A stretch of 64,000 bases of DNA from Costus lasius. Its lineage: Eukaryota; Streptophyta; Magnoliopsida; Zingiberales; Costaceae. Position 1 is the first letter of the stretch, and each line of letters begins with the position of its first letter. The stretch is from assembly GCA_027563935.2 (NCBI GenBank), contig CM050448.1:124883493-124947492 (forward strand), written 5' to 3'. A program made the position numbers and the translations under genes. This document shows positions 26,501-38,301 of the stretch, one piece after another. The notes under the pieces are model-generated. The model made no database searches and had not been told where the DNA came from. It saw nothing but the letters and a program-made list of their open reading frames with translations.

Positions 26501-29500
26501 TGCTTGTTCAGTACCTTTAAATACTTACGCTTTGTTACACACACCTCATTCAAAAGATTGGACCCAAAGCTGACTGATTCACCTGAACAAGATGGAACTA
26601 AAACCCTACAATTTCTTGCATCTTCCAGTGAGTGATTAGGATTCCTATTAGTTATGCCAAGCAATCCTCACCAGAGGGGCCTGAACTCTGAAGTTTATCC
26701 GAGTGCCCTCTCTCTAAAGTTTTAGTAGGAGACCGTGGAAGGAATGTGCAATAACATGCAATTTGGGAACTAAGAGGCCACCTTCCCTTTGTTTAAGATG
26801 GTATTATACCTATCACCCATGTTAAGTTTTTTGTGCCTATTGCATTTATTGTGAATGATAGCAGCCACATTAACTAAAACATGACTATTTTTCAGCGTGT
26901 GTGGACTTGGCTAGGTGACAACAACAAATGCGAAGTAGGGGCATTTGGTGTTGGCATTGATACGAAAAATATGTTTTTCACCATTCCTGTTGCATGTGAC
27001 TAGGATGGAAGATATGTGCCACAAAGGAGTTGTTACGCCTGCGCACGTGCGACAAAAGCACAAGGTGACAAAATTAAAATTGAAATTGAAATCGAAATTG
27101 GATGCCAGCGCAGAGACGGGACACATCACTGTATGTGTGCGTCGTTTCTTCCTTTGCCCTCGTGGCTCCACGAGTTGTTGTCGCCCAAGTTTCCTTTTCC
27201 TCTTTGCTCTCCTGTGACTCCACAGCAATGCAATGCTTTCTCCTCCCTATTTCTTCTCTTGCTGCGTCACCTGCTACTCCATCGCGCACGCAAGCTCTTT
27301 CCCCACGCTAACTCTTTCCTTACGCAAAAACTCATTCTCTTGTCGCTTCCGCGGGAAGCTTCGAGCCCCTCCTCGAACTCGCGTCTTCGCCTCTTACCGT
27401 TCGACAAGGAAACGACGGCAACCATCCCTCGCCATCGCCTTTGCCCCCTAGTCAACGAACGAAGCTTCCAGCCCCCCTCCTCGCCATCGTTTCCGTTCTC
27501 ATCTCGTCCGACAAGCGAAGCTTCCGAAGTGAGCTTCCAATCGTCCAACTGCATCTGTCACTCGCGGCTCGCGGCTCTCGTCTTCGTCCCCTCAAGGAGA
27601 CGAGGCCGGTGGCTGGCAAGCGCTTGCGCCTGCGACTCCAGCAACTTCGGCAACGCCACTGTCTCCTCTCCCAACAAGTCTAGCGACGTTTTTCCCTTCC
27701 GCCACTGCTATGTCCTCCTCTCCCGGCTCCGGTCATGAAACAACGTGCTCCAGCATGGACAGTGAAACCGACGAACACCTTTTGCTCTGCCCAGCTCTAA
27801 GCATGCTGACAAAACATTGTTCCGGGGGCGCGACTGTTGTTCCGGTGACGCAACTCCCTTCCGGCGAGTCTCCAATGACTCACAGAAATGAGCCTATGCG
27901 TTTTCTCCTGATTTCTGGTGACTCTGGTTATTCTGTGAACTCGAGTTATTGTTCTAGTGAATAGTGATTCCGACGAACTTTCCGGCGTGTGCTGATTGGC
28001 TAAGCGACACCCCGGCCTTCGCATGATCCTTTCCCGTTGATATTTTGGTGGAATTCGTCCGTACAGGCTACGGACTAGGTTAATTCAAACTCGGCTTATC
28101 CTACTAGTTTAAACGTTGTAGAACGGCATGCGGACTAGGAATATACAATGTTCAGACAATTATACCGTAAACTATTTAGGGACAGCATGTTGTAACACTT
28201 ATTTGGTATAATTGTAAGGTCCAACAGTCTTAGACGTGCGGACACTGTACGAGTTGGATTGGTATATCAAACTTACTATGTCAGGTAGGGTCCTTTCCTG
28301 TCTTTATTATGGTGCCAAATGCATGATTAGATTAGTGACATCTTATCTTCAGTTCAATCCATTAATTTGTATCTTATACGGTTGTAGTTTTATCCTGTAT
28401 TTGAAACACACATGTGATTGCATACTTCCTAATTTTTAGTTTCTGTTGTATCACTGTTTCGGCTGCATAATATTATAGTTATTCAGTTTTGTATAGATGT
28501 TATTATCTGTTGAGTTCTGTTATTATTTGTTTGAGTGATTATATTCTGGTTGGCGGTTGGACTGGTGGTGGTGGTTAGACCGATCAACCGATATCTATCC
28601 GTAGCCGATGCACGTCGCTTCGTCACCGCCGTTTGCATGTTGAATGGTAAGAAGCGAAGACTCGAGTGCGAGGAAGGGCTCGAAGCTTCACACGGACGCG
28701 ACGAGAGAAGGAGTTTTTTGCATAAGGAAACAGTTAGCGTGGGGGAAGAGCTTGCATGCGCAATGGAGTAGCAAGCGATGCAGTCAGAGAAGAAATAGGG
28801 AGGAGAAGGCATCGCATTGCTGTGGAGTCATTGGAGAGCAAAGGGGAAAAGGAAACTCGGCCGACAACAACTCATGGAGTCGTGAGGGCAAAGGAAGAAA
28901 CGGCACACACGTACAGTAATGCATCCCATCTCTGCATTGGCATCTAATTTCGATTTCAATTTTGATTTTGTAGCCTTGTGCTTTTGTCACGTGCATAGGC
29001 GTAACAAGAGTGACTCAAGGAATTCCTGAGGGGTCCACATGTCAAGCATTGAAGCTATAAGAATTGTGGCTCGGGGTCATTTATGTTGGGAATGTTAGGG
29101 TCGTGACTAGAGCTTGCTCATCAGTGTCCAACAAAAGGCAAAGTGCCATGGCCGCTAATGACTTGAGAATGTTCTTCAGTGAACGAAGGGCTTGAGAAAT
29201 TGGTGTCTTTGTGGTCAAATCAATCAGGAAACTTTTGAGTGATTCACGCCAAGTGTCCTAGATACTTGGGTTCTCCTAGACCTTTGAATTGTTGAGTAGT
29301 TGAGCAACCTATTAAGTAACTTGCTTTGTTGAGCGACTGAGTAATCAGCTCTGTCAAGCTATCCAATTGGGTCAAGTGACATATTGAATGCTTTTTATAA
29401 CTAAATTTGGCCATATCAATGCCTTCTCAATGTTGATCACCAAAAGGTAAAGAAGGCATGTATGAAAAATATATTGATTTTATGTCACTGCTTTGATGCC

Positions 29501-30718
29501 TTGGCAAGTGCCACATGACCATCTAGCTCGCCCCTACTTCAGGAACCTTGGTTGCTTTGTTGTGCAGCAGTAGACATTGTACTCTATTCGAATAGGAATA
29601 AGGGTATCATCATGGTAGTTGCATGTCCGGAAACTCAGATGCGAGGCTTTCGTTGATCAAGAGCATTAGTAGGTTTCGATCATTTAGGTTCATTCTCAAA
29701 TAACCCAGTTGATGCTGCCAAGTAACAGTGTCAGACAGCCAAACGGATGCTACCAAGAGAATAAAGCAAAATGCCCGAGCTTTAGCCTTGGCTCAAGGCT
29801 TTATGAGTTTGAGTTTGTCTAAAGGATAACAAGCTCTTGCTAGCTTAAAAGCTCATGAAAGTTGTTCTTAAGGGCTTAGAAGAGTAGCTCGACCTTAAGG
29901 TTTACGAGATTGAACTCGGATAAAGGACTAATGGGAATATCTCGGTCTACAGGCTTATGAGCTTAGCTAGGCTTCAGGGCTTACAAGAGTGGCTCAGGCT
30001 TAAGGCTTATGAGCTTGCGCTATGCCTGTCGCCTAACACCTTGTCTCACCCATATGCCCCTGGCCAAAAGGTAAGTGGATTATTATGTGAGATCACACAT
30101 CTGAACCACATGATCAGGGCAGAGATATGCATTAAAAAATAGGTTAAGCAGAAGAGATCCATTATTTTGTGAAATAGGCAAAGCGTGCGACCACTTGATC
30201 AGGGTCGCACTTCAATTTCCACCCAACAGAATGAGAAACAACGAAGAACCAAAAAAGCACGCACGGAGGGAATACAAAGCGAACAACCTTCGGCTAATTT
30301 CCGCCATTATTTAGAACAACTGTTGGAGGCTAAAATAGATCCAGAAAAAGAGAGGAGCGGCCATAAGGAAAAAATAGCGCGATGAATCAAACAACAATCG
30401 TTGAGCAAACAATATGCATAGATACATCCCATACAGTGCGCTAAAAATAAGGTGTAACTGTACCTTTGAGGATTCGCTGCCAGATCTAGAAACCCACATC
30501 CGAAGTCTAGAGGACGACTGAGTGGAAATGGCAGGAGCGAAAGTCCGGGAGTCCGAGCGATCCAGCATGGCCGAAGCGGAGGCGGAGGCGTTCGACGACG
30601 GCGGCAGTCTTGAAGAGGGTCCGACGTCTTCGTCTCCATCGTCGGCGAGGGGAGCGTGAACGCAAAGGCTTACGCTCCTGAGGGCGAGCTTGGCCTTCCC
30701 CCACCGACTCCCATCCAT
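23593..30718 (-). CDS. RING-type E3 ubiquitin ligase with vWA domain (WAV3-like family)
   Basis: Two exons, 30718-30464 and 25461-23593, join in phase 0 and give about 707 residues. Exon 1 begins MDGSRWGKAKLALRSVSLCV, the usual start of this plant family, and ends SRSGSESSK. Exon 2 continues RTCAICLATMKPG into a RING finger (CAIC, ECSHSFHFYC, CPVCRAKW). A von Willebrand A domain follows with the metal site DVSGSMSG near residue 265, TSGGTNITEGLRKG and IILLSDGQD. The C-terminal half has the family's all-beta and helical region (VVQEMHVRLE, AAETMVEARIAAERGELSAA). Characterised WAV3 proteins are E3 ligases affecting root gravitropism; a role here is inferred. An upstream ATG (30739) would add seven residues. 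The 5,002-bp intron is mostly transposon-derived, so an automatic annotation could miss exon 1. Confidence 0.9.
27031..29006. mobile_element. 2-kb element with about 390-bp inverted terminal arms, inside the WAV3-like intron
   Basis: The left arm at about 27031-27420 and the reverse complement of the right arm at about 28628-29006 match over nearly 400 bp: TGTTACGCCT, GACAAAAGCACAAGG, TCTCCTCCCTATTTCTTCTC and AAGCTTCGAGCCC occur in both. Terminal repeats this long with an unrelated 1.2-kb centre suggest a Mutator-like or other foldback transposon. The centre codes for nothing I recognise. No exact target duplication is visible. Confidence 0.65.
29790..30010. repeat. degenerate short repeats of an AAGGCTTATGAGCTTG-like unit
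   Basis: Variants of GGCTTATGAGCTTGAG recur at irregular spacing (GGCTTTATGAGTTTGAG, GGCTTATGAGCTTAGC, GGCTTATGAGCTTGCG). The stretch lies in the WAV3-like intron and is non-coding. Confidence 0.5.
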
Positions 30719-30817
30719 TTTTATCTCGCGAAAAGACAACCCGGCGCCGAGATCGGAAAATGAGAGAGAGCCGGCGAATTAAACGAGGAACGCATAAGAT
30801 AATAGTGTGTGAGTATA

Positions 30818-31133
30818 AATTCCTCTCCCTCCGCGTACCGAAGTAGAATGAACCATATTCACAAATTCAATTACTTTAATCATTCCAAATTTCATAAATA
30901 AATAAAAAGTTAAGCCTACATACTATGAATAAGACGAGTTAATTTAGTGTTACGTTGACCGTTCACCATGAATTCCTCTCCCTCCGCGTACCGAAGTAGA
31001 ATGAACCATATTCACAAATTCAATTACTTTAATCGTTCCAAATTTCATAAATAAATAAAAAGTTAAGCCTACTTACTATGAATAAGACGAGTTAATTTAG
31101 TGTTGTGTTGACCGTTGACCGTTGACCATGAAT
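30818..31133. repeat. 153-bp tandem duplication upstream of the WAV3-like gene, with W-box motifs
   Basis: AATTCCTCTCCCTCCGCGTA starts at 30818 and again at 30971, and the two copies are almost identical. The first begins about 100 bp upstream of the start codon, so the duplication covers the likely promoter. The distal end has three TTGACC motifs in 20 bp (31108-31127), the core recognised by WRKY factors; copy 1 has one with a further altered copy. Regulatory significance is inferred. Confidence 0.8.
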
Positions 31134-31292
31134 TGGTTAACACAACTATGTGATCACGATCATTTGCCAAGTGATTGACCCGTTCTTATGTTTTTTTTCT
31201 CAACTGACTTTGTATTTTTAGTCAACCTCAATTTGACTCGTGGACTTTTCACTTTGCTTGAGACACCCCTTTGCAAAGTAATAGATACTTAG

Positions 31293-32337
31293 TATTAGGC
31301 CCGGTCCAGCCGGTTTGGCCCAGACCCAAATATTGGTCCAAATCGAAGCCCGTGGAGAGAAATCACTCAGTCAACACGGGACGTTGACCCGAGTGCGGCG
31401 TCTTCAGCGCACACTACAGCGTCTTCTTCGCCGAGCGGATCGGACGCGGACGCATTTGACGTTGGAGGCTACGGACAATACGGGAACTTCGGCGAGCGAC
31501 GTGGGAAGGCGGCAGAGTCGGCTCCAATGGGAGATTCGGGCGTCAGATGCCCTAAAACAAGATGAGGCGAGCGGCGCCCTCATCTTAAAAAGCTGCAACG
31601 GAGGGGAATCCAGGATCGAGCGATCAGGGATCAACATCGAGCCAGCCTTGAGCGACGAGAGGATTGAGAGATTGTAGCCAGAAGGTCCGACGAGGGAGGG
31701 GTCAAGGGCACCGGCGGCCAGGAAGGTTTTATAGCTTATTTTGAGGAAATAAAAGCTTTCCTTCTTCTTCACTGGTTCCTCTGATTTCTCCTGCTTTCCG
31801 AGTTCTCTGGTGGCGATGACGAGGCTGAGACGCGGCGGCGTCCTTCCCTTGTCGGTTCTCTTCTCCGGTGAAGCGAGGCGACGACGGACGAACGCTCGGA
31901 CGCAGGCAGCGTCGAGCGGAGCTTGAAGGTAGCGAACGCGTGGGCGTTCACTTAGAGGCAGCAACGTGGAACAGAGATTTCGAGCGAAATCGCGAAATCG
32001 ATTTCGAATTTGGGTGACGTCAGCAATCGAAGGCTTGCGTCAGCGGATGAAATCGGAGCGAGCGGCGGATTTCATTGACTTTGAGTAATTTTGACTTGGT
32101 CAACTAGGGTTTGACCAGAAGAGGTATTTCCAAATTAGGGTTTGATTCCGAACTTTCCTAATTAGGGTTAGGGTTCTGAGCGACTTTGTAATTTGGGGAT
32201 ATAAATTCGTTTGAGTAATTAGGGTTTTCAATTTTGGGTTGGAAACCCTAGAGAGCGTTGCGTTCCGGTGTTCCGCCAGATAGTCCTGAGACAGCGGTTA
32301 AGTGCTGTTTTTAGGCCGATCCGACTGGGGCGTGACA
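31293..32337 (-). mobile_element. solo LTR with 5-bp target-site duplication
   Basis: On the minus strand the unit begins TGTCACGCCCCAGTCGGATC, a very common plant LTR start, and runs 1,045 bp. It is flanked by CTTAG at 31288-31292 and CTTAG at 32338-32342, a typical 5-bp duplication. The 3' end is TA rather than the canonical CA, probably a transition. No internal retrotransposon domains are adjacent, so this is a solo LTR, most likely of a Ty3/Gypsy-type element. A 186-codon open frame inside it is not a gene. Confidence 0.8.
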
Positions 32338-32342
32338 CTTAG

Positions 32343-33469
32343 TGCCACTACTTACTGGATCGCATGTAAAGGCATCATATTGTCACAATCTTGTTTTTTT
32401 CTTTACGAAGGCTTTTACTTAGACGGGATTCTTTGCCATCTCAAAGTAGGTTAGTCTAGATTGTTGATGACTTTCTTTTACTAAGGACCAAGATAACCAT
32501 CATAATCGAAATCTATTTGTGAAGGCATGGGATGGTCATTCATATAATTTTTTTTAGCTTTTCTTTTAGATAGACAACTTCAAGAATGTTTTCTTACAAG
32601 TTTAATATAGGATGGTATTCAACTTTTTAACATGGAAGCTTGAAAATATAATATTGTAAATAAAATGCTCAAATAATATAAAATGTTAAGCAAACACTCA
32701 ACAACATAATACTTAATGAAGAGCAAGACAATGCAAAATTACATATAGACAATAATCACAAGTTGCTAACCCACTTCATAAGTTTCAACTAAAGATGTAT
32801 ATGTTATGACCTACTTAATGAACAAACTGACTCATTAATATGGTGAGCCAAAATGACAACATAACTTAATTTATTAAAATACTAAGCTTAAATTAATAGT
32901 AAAAGTCTACTAAACTTTATATACTATTATATCTTATTTTCATATCTATTATAAAACTAAACTAGGGTATTACAATATATGTTACATTGTACACATTGTA
33001 ATAGAGTGTTCCAATGCAATAAAAAAGGACAAAAAAAATCCTCAAATGCATCATTCTAAACACACATTAAAATGAGTGATAACAATCTATTTAAGCAAAT
33101 AAATGCTACTTGAAGAGATTTATTTTTTACAAATAAGGCTTTGTTCTGGACAATAAGTTAGACTCTAGACATTAATACGATAAAGAAGCTTTGTTGAAAC
33201 CAATAAATAAGCTTTTTTTTAATATATGACTACTAAAGCTTCTTGTCTAGATTGTCATCATCTATACCTTTATATAACTTTACAAGTCCCAGGCTTGTGT
33301 TAGTGGTACAACTTTGACAACTACATAGACAAAGGGTTCATTTGGGGCTGCTGCGCAGCTGCTTTTGCTAGCCCACGCAGTAAAAATCTTGGAAGCTCAG
33401 GCGTTCAAGAAGCAGCTTCTTGGGTCGGAACCTGTTTGGCTGCTGTTCCTTACTGTAAAGGACAACTAG
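32343..33469. other. intergenic region
   Basis: AT-rich DNA between the solo LTR and the 3' end of the RCC1-FYVE-BRX gene. Bases 33329-33460 are GC-richer, with palindromic GCTGCTGCGCAGCTGC-like sequence, possibly a short MITE relic in the 3' UTR. No gene was seen. Confidence 0.4.
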
Positions 33470-36400
33470 CTAGGAAGAGGAGGCTGGTGCTGCATCTTCC
33501 TCATTTGGATTAACGGAAGAAGAACCAGAGGCTTGAGCTGGATAACCATATTTCTTGTATACCCTATCTTTGTTTTTGCTCCACCACATTTCTGCTTGCT
33601 GCGCATCATATCTTCTCTTGCTACAAAATTGTATCATCATGTAACATTACAGTAATTGCATGCTTTCTATGAAAAAAAATAAGGATGCATAATTACCTGA
33701 ATCGAACTCGTTTAAATATCCTTACACCAGTTCTTAGCTGTATATAAGTAATGTACACACCAGGATCAAACATCTCTATGTATTCTACTTCGCCATCATT
33801 GCCATGCTTCACTGAAGAGATTCTAGGTGATTTCAGGCCATTATCAGTGCTATGTTGAGAAGATTCTCTACTGCTGTGAGTAGCCCTTTCGGCAACACTA
33901 TGTGATGATTCTGGCACATCTCTAGCATTTTCTATTCTCTGTTTATGTGCGTCAGTTACCTCATTATTCTGGTGATGTTGATCACAGGATGAAGAAACCG
34001 GAGTCGTCGAAGAGGAAACATCTGATCTGATATGTTCATTGTGTTTTAGAAATGATACTGTTTGAATATGAACTACATCTAAGCTTTCAGCCAACTCCGG
34101 GGGCAGTTTCTCAGACAAATCTTTAAGCTTCAAATGGAAAAAGGAGTAAAAAAATATACAAGAAAGAATCAGTTGTGACCATTATATAACTGCTTTTATA
34201 AGCGATAAAAGTGCATGATTTTAACTAAACAAATAGTTGTATGTTCCACAGTTGATTCGAGAGGAATGATATCCCAAACATTTCAATAAAATTCTGGACT
34301 AAGGAAGAGAAGCAAGCTAAAGTAGAAACCTAACCAAAAAAAAAAAAAATCTAATGATGCCCAATGTATCAAAAAGTAAACAATATGTAAATACACAAAT
34401 GGCTACATACTCTTGAGTTGGTGGCATGCATCATCTTTTTCTAAGAGCATCAGTTTACAAGTTCATTCATCTTTAAGAAATCTCTTATAACAAAACCTCA
34501 TCATGAAGAATATAGAAACACATTGTTTATTAGAACTTTCACTCAACATTTATAAGTTATAATTCAAACTAAAAACATTTACTTCCATTTCATCTCCAAC
34601 TCAAAACAACATATAGATATCATGTCCTAGTCTCTTGCTGCCCTTCATCTTTAGTTTCTCAAATCTACACTCAATTTGATCAAATAATTTTGCTTAGATG
34701 AGTTTGAGGAGGGTGTCGGGAATACACTGTTACATACACTAATAGATTATCTAAATTTAAGACAATGCTAGCCTACTACCGAAGTAAATTATTAATAGAC
34801 TTACAGGCAATAATATGATGTGAATTCGTATCATCCTATGCGCAAATAGTATTTTCTTCTATTTTTGACCAATTTCTGTAGATGAGTTTAAAGATTTCCA
34901 TCATCAGAAGTCATGCATTCAAGAAAAAATTTCCCATGAAATCTCATAGTTTTCACAGATCTTCTCATGCCTCTATGGACTTTTATCAATTAATAAATTT
35001 AGCAACTTGCATTTATTAGATAATCTACTAATTTGATGAGTGATTTTAATATATCATCGAGAGGTGTGCCCATGATTTTAGAAATTGGTTCATACCAGGC
35101 ATATACAAGTCTGACACAAAATCATTACTAGTATACCATGTGTCAATACAATTAGTCTAGTTCGTGTCAATACTGTCGATACTTATTGGTCCGATACTAA
35201 TAAACCAGTATAAAATGAGATTTAAGATCTTGAAATAGAGATATGGTATGATGCAAATAAGCTACATTCTAAAGGACGATGCAGACTTTTTTGTGTTTAT
35301 AAAAAAGATCACTATTCATAAACTCACCTGTGTGTCTAGAGATTTGACAAATTCTGTTGCAGCACAACATTTGGCAAATTCTTGTTGAAGTCTTCTTTCT
35401 GCACTCTGAATGGCAAGTTCTTGTACTTCATTTTTCTTTTTCAAACTATTAACCTGTAAAAGGCTGGCTGAAGTGTCAGAAACTTTCAAATGGACCCTTG
35501 GGGGCATGCGAACAAATAATTAATGTATAAAAGATTGTTTGAACTCATAAAAACAAAGATGGAATTCAAAAGAAAAAGTTGAAAAGAACGTTTGTTAGAA
35601 ATCATAAGGTTTGCCGACAAACCTGGAATTGCAACTTTTGGACATCCTGTTTTAGTGTTTCAATACTCATCAAGTAGCCATCAATAGCAGTTTTACAGAA
35701 TATTGGAGACGTAGAGCGTTGAGGGCTCGGATTTCTTGAGTAAGGGGATGCAGGCCTAGAGTTTACAACCGGCATAGGTCCTGCAGTTACAATTGGTTTT
35801 AACGCAGTTTGAAGTGCACTAAGTGAGCTACTAAATGAGATATCTTTCAGCTGCAACAGTGAAGGAACTTGTGAAGTTCTCAAAATCGACAAATGATCTG
35901 ATTTGGTCTCAATTTTTGTAGATTTAGTTTCAGCGTATCTACTTGAGTCAGAATTTGGTGATGCTAGGAACTTTGAAGATCTTATTTCACTACGATCTAG
36001 CTTATCCTTGATATCAATAGATCGACGAGGAACCACATTCCTCTTACTAGCTCCCATTAGTGGACCTGCTTCAGCAGCCTTAAGTTTTAAAAAGCAAGAA
36101 TCACATACACGATGAGGTTTTCCTGGAGTTGGAGCTAATGCCGCTTTCAACAGTTTCCTTGAACTACAAGCATGGCAATGTACTAATCCACAGTTATAGC
36201 AGTTGTGTCTCTTCCTTGTAAAACCGAATGGTTGTCGACACCCCGAGCAAAGTGATTGATCAGCACCAGATATCCATTTGTGGATACATATGCAAGATGT
36301 AAAATTTGAGCCACATGATATGCTTTTCACATGTCTATCTTTGAGAGCCTCAATAAGAGTAGGTGCTTTTCGGTCTTCAACATCACCATGTCCCAATTGG

Positions 36401-37524
36401 CCATTAGAGCCTTTTCCCCATGTATAGACTTCACTACGGGATGTTAGCACAACAACGTGGTAAGAACCACAAGCAATCTCTTCAACTAACTCACCTACCA
36501 GTCTTTCTTGAACTAAGCAAGGAACCCTGCCATCAGCCTGTGGATTGCCAAGCTGACCATGCAACGTGCTACCCATTGTGAAAACATGACCAGATGTTGT
36601 AAGGCCAACAGTCATGTTATGCGCACAGGCCAACTGATGGAAGTTATAGTCGAAAAGGGATGGAACACAAGTAGGAATCAATCGTGCTTCTTTATCGCCA
36701 TGACCAAGCCGGTATTTATCACCGTCACCCCAAGTAAACAATTTCCTGGATATAACGTTGACCCCTGTTGGCCCCATCACTTCAACGATGGCTGCTGTGT
36801 GCCATAAGCCACATGCAACTTTTATCGTCCTTAATCCACTCAAAGATTCAACCTCCCTAGGGTATGAAACACTTTCTCGATTACCATGTCCAAGGACACC
36901 AAAAGTCCCATCCCCAAATGTAAAGACTTTGCCATTTGAAGTAGTCAGTGCAGAATGCCATGTACCACATGCAATGGACAGTACTTGAAGTCCTTCCAAA
37001 GGCCCAGAAACTTTCTGTGGTATCCAATGGCTAACATTAGTTCCATGACCAAGAAGTCCAGTGTTATGAATGCCATCTCCCCAAGTGAACAAGTCACCTG
37101 CAGTGGATACAGCACAGCTATGATACTCTCCGCATGCAATAGATTCCATACTCCAGTGCACCAATGATTCAACAAGATGGGGTTGAGATACACCTTTGTC
37201 ATTTCCATGGCCCAACTGCCCTGCAAACTCCTCACCCCAAGTGAATACTTCCCCCTGCCTTGTTACAAGTGCAGCATGCCTAACACCACATGCTATTTGA
37301 TGAACATCTAAAACTACATTTGATTCTAAGGATCTTGGAATTAAAACATCAGTTTTCAAGCATAAAGAGTCGGGAGATCCATCTCCGTCAGACCATACTT
37401 CTCCCCATACATAAACATCTCCTAGAGATTCAATATCATCTGGCCCAGAACCTTGGCTAGAAGAACTAGGGGCGCTTGAAATGCTAATTCGTACACCATC
37501 TCCAATGCTTGATCTGAATTGCAT
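33470..37524 (-). CDS. RCC1-FYVE-BRX domain protein (PRAF type), apparently lacking a usable PH domain
   Basis: Exons 37524-35623, 35453-35328, 34127-33697 and 33620-33470 join in frame, giving about 869 residues. Seven RCC1 repeats fill the first two-fifths (motifs such as [15 protein letters not shown] and [15 protein letters not shown]). A FYVE zinc finger follows ([20 protein letters not shown], then HACSSRK and CDSC), then a Ser-rich region, a coiled coil (exon 2) and a C-terminal BRX domain ([40 protein letters not shown]). PRAF proteins bind phosphoinositides through PH and FYVE domains and may act as exchange factors. The frame is open up to 37566, but the preceding PH exons carry frameshifts. 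I therefore start at the first in-exon ATG ([10 protein letters not shown]), which is an inference. A complete family member would be about 1,100 residues. Confidence 0.85.
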
Positions 37525-37566
37525 ATTTGCATGATCTGGCCCTACATCTGATCTTGGTAAACTCAA

Positions 37567-38301
37567 TGAAGGATCACAATTATGATATGCTGAAAGTTCT
37601 ATTGAATGCTACACCATAAGGACGACTACTTGCAATAGAGTCTCCAGCCTGAGGAAAAAACAAACAATTGACATAGTTAGAAATAGTGCTTCTTATTCCA
37701 CAAGGAAAAGTTTCTAAATAATTGTCACATAAGCTTCATTGAATATAAATAAATGAGTATATAAAAAGAAGAGAAAGTTACAATTGCCCCATCACTGTGG
37801 CTACTGGCTACTAGTTCTTGAATTTTGAAGCTGTCATGTTGGTATCCGAGACTTAAGGTCTGCAATCCACACTTCAAGCTCGCTTTGGTCCTTGAAAATC
37901 TATAAAGAAGGAAAATAAATAAAAAAAAGTAGTCACATTCTATACAAATGTTAACAGATAACATTCACACAATGTGCTTATCTTGTTTGCTAACCAAATC
38001 AAGAGATCAAGAGATCTTTCACCATTATTACAGATAAGAGAAAATGATAACAAGTCTTTCTCAGATTGCAAGTATCTCCTAAAAATAGCATGTTGAAAGT
38101 GCACCAAATTTAAAAAAAAAAGTATTTTAGCGATATTCAATATGTTGCTAGCAAATTCTTCTTCATTCTTAAACACACATGAATATCACTCAAAGTCCAA
38201 GCTAAATATAACTTACAGTTCTTCGTCCAGGAACAATGTGAATTATGAAAGAATTCGATACCCTTCTCCTTATAAGAAAACCAAACCAACGTTGTTTCGA
38301 C
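37567..38301 (-). pseudogene. decayed PH-domain exons of the PRAF-type gene
   Basis: PH-domain pieces can be read in shifting frames. Exon 38301-38217 gives ETTLVWFSYKEKG, then the frame must shift to read IVPGRRT. Around 38090-38020, AIFRRYLQSEKDLLSFSLI and GERSLDL appear, but the expected acceptor before AIF reads AT instead of AG. Near 37890-37780, IFKDQSELEVWIADLK is followed by a shift into YQHDSFKIQELVASSHSDG. Near 37648-37570, [20 protein letters not shown] shifts again before [13 protein letters not shown]. The first PH exon, normally containing the start codon, is not found upstream. Confidence 0.65.

Noticed and set aside
27016..27738. 240-codon plus-strand open frame
   Set aside because: It covers one arm of the inverted repeat and part of its centre. 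It is rich in Ser, Pro and Leu from pyrimidine-rich DNA, and the mirrored arm gives the same translation. It is transposon sequence, not a gene.
31404..31964. 186-codon minus-strand open frame
   Set aside because: It lies entirely within the solo LTR bounded by CTTAG duplications, is Arg/Ser-rich and has no domain. GC-rich LTR sequence explains the open frame.
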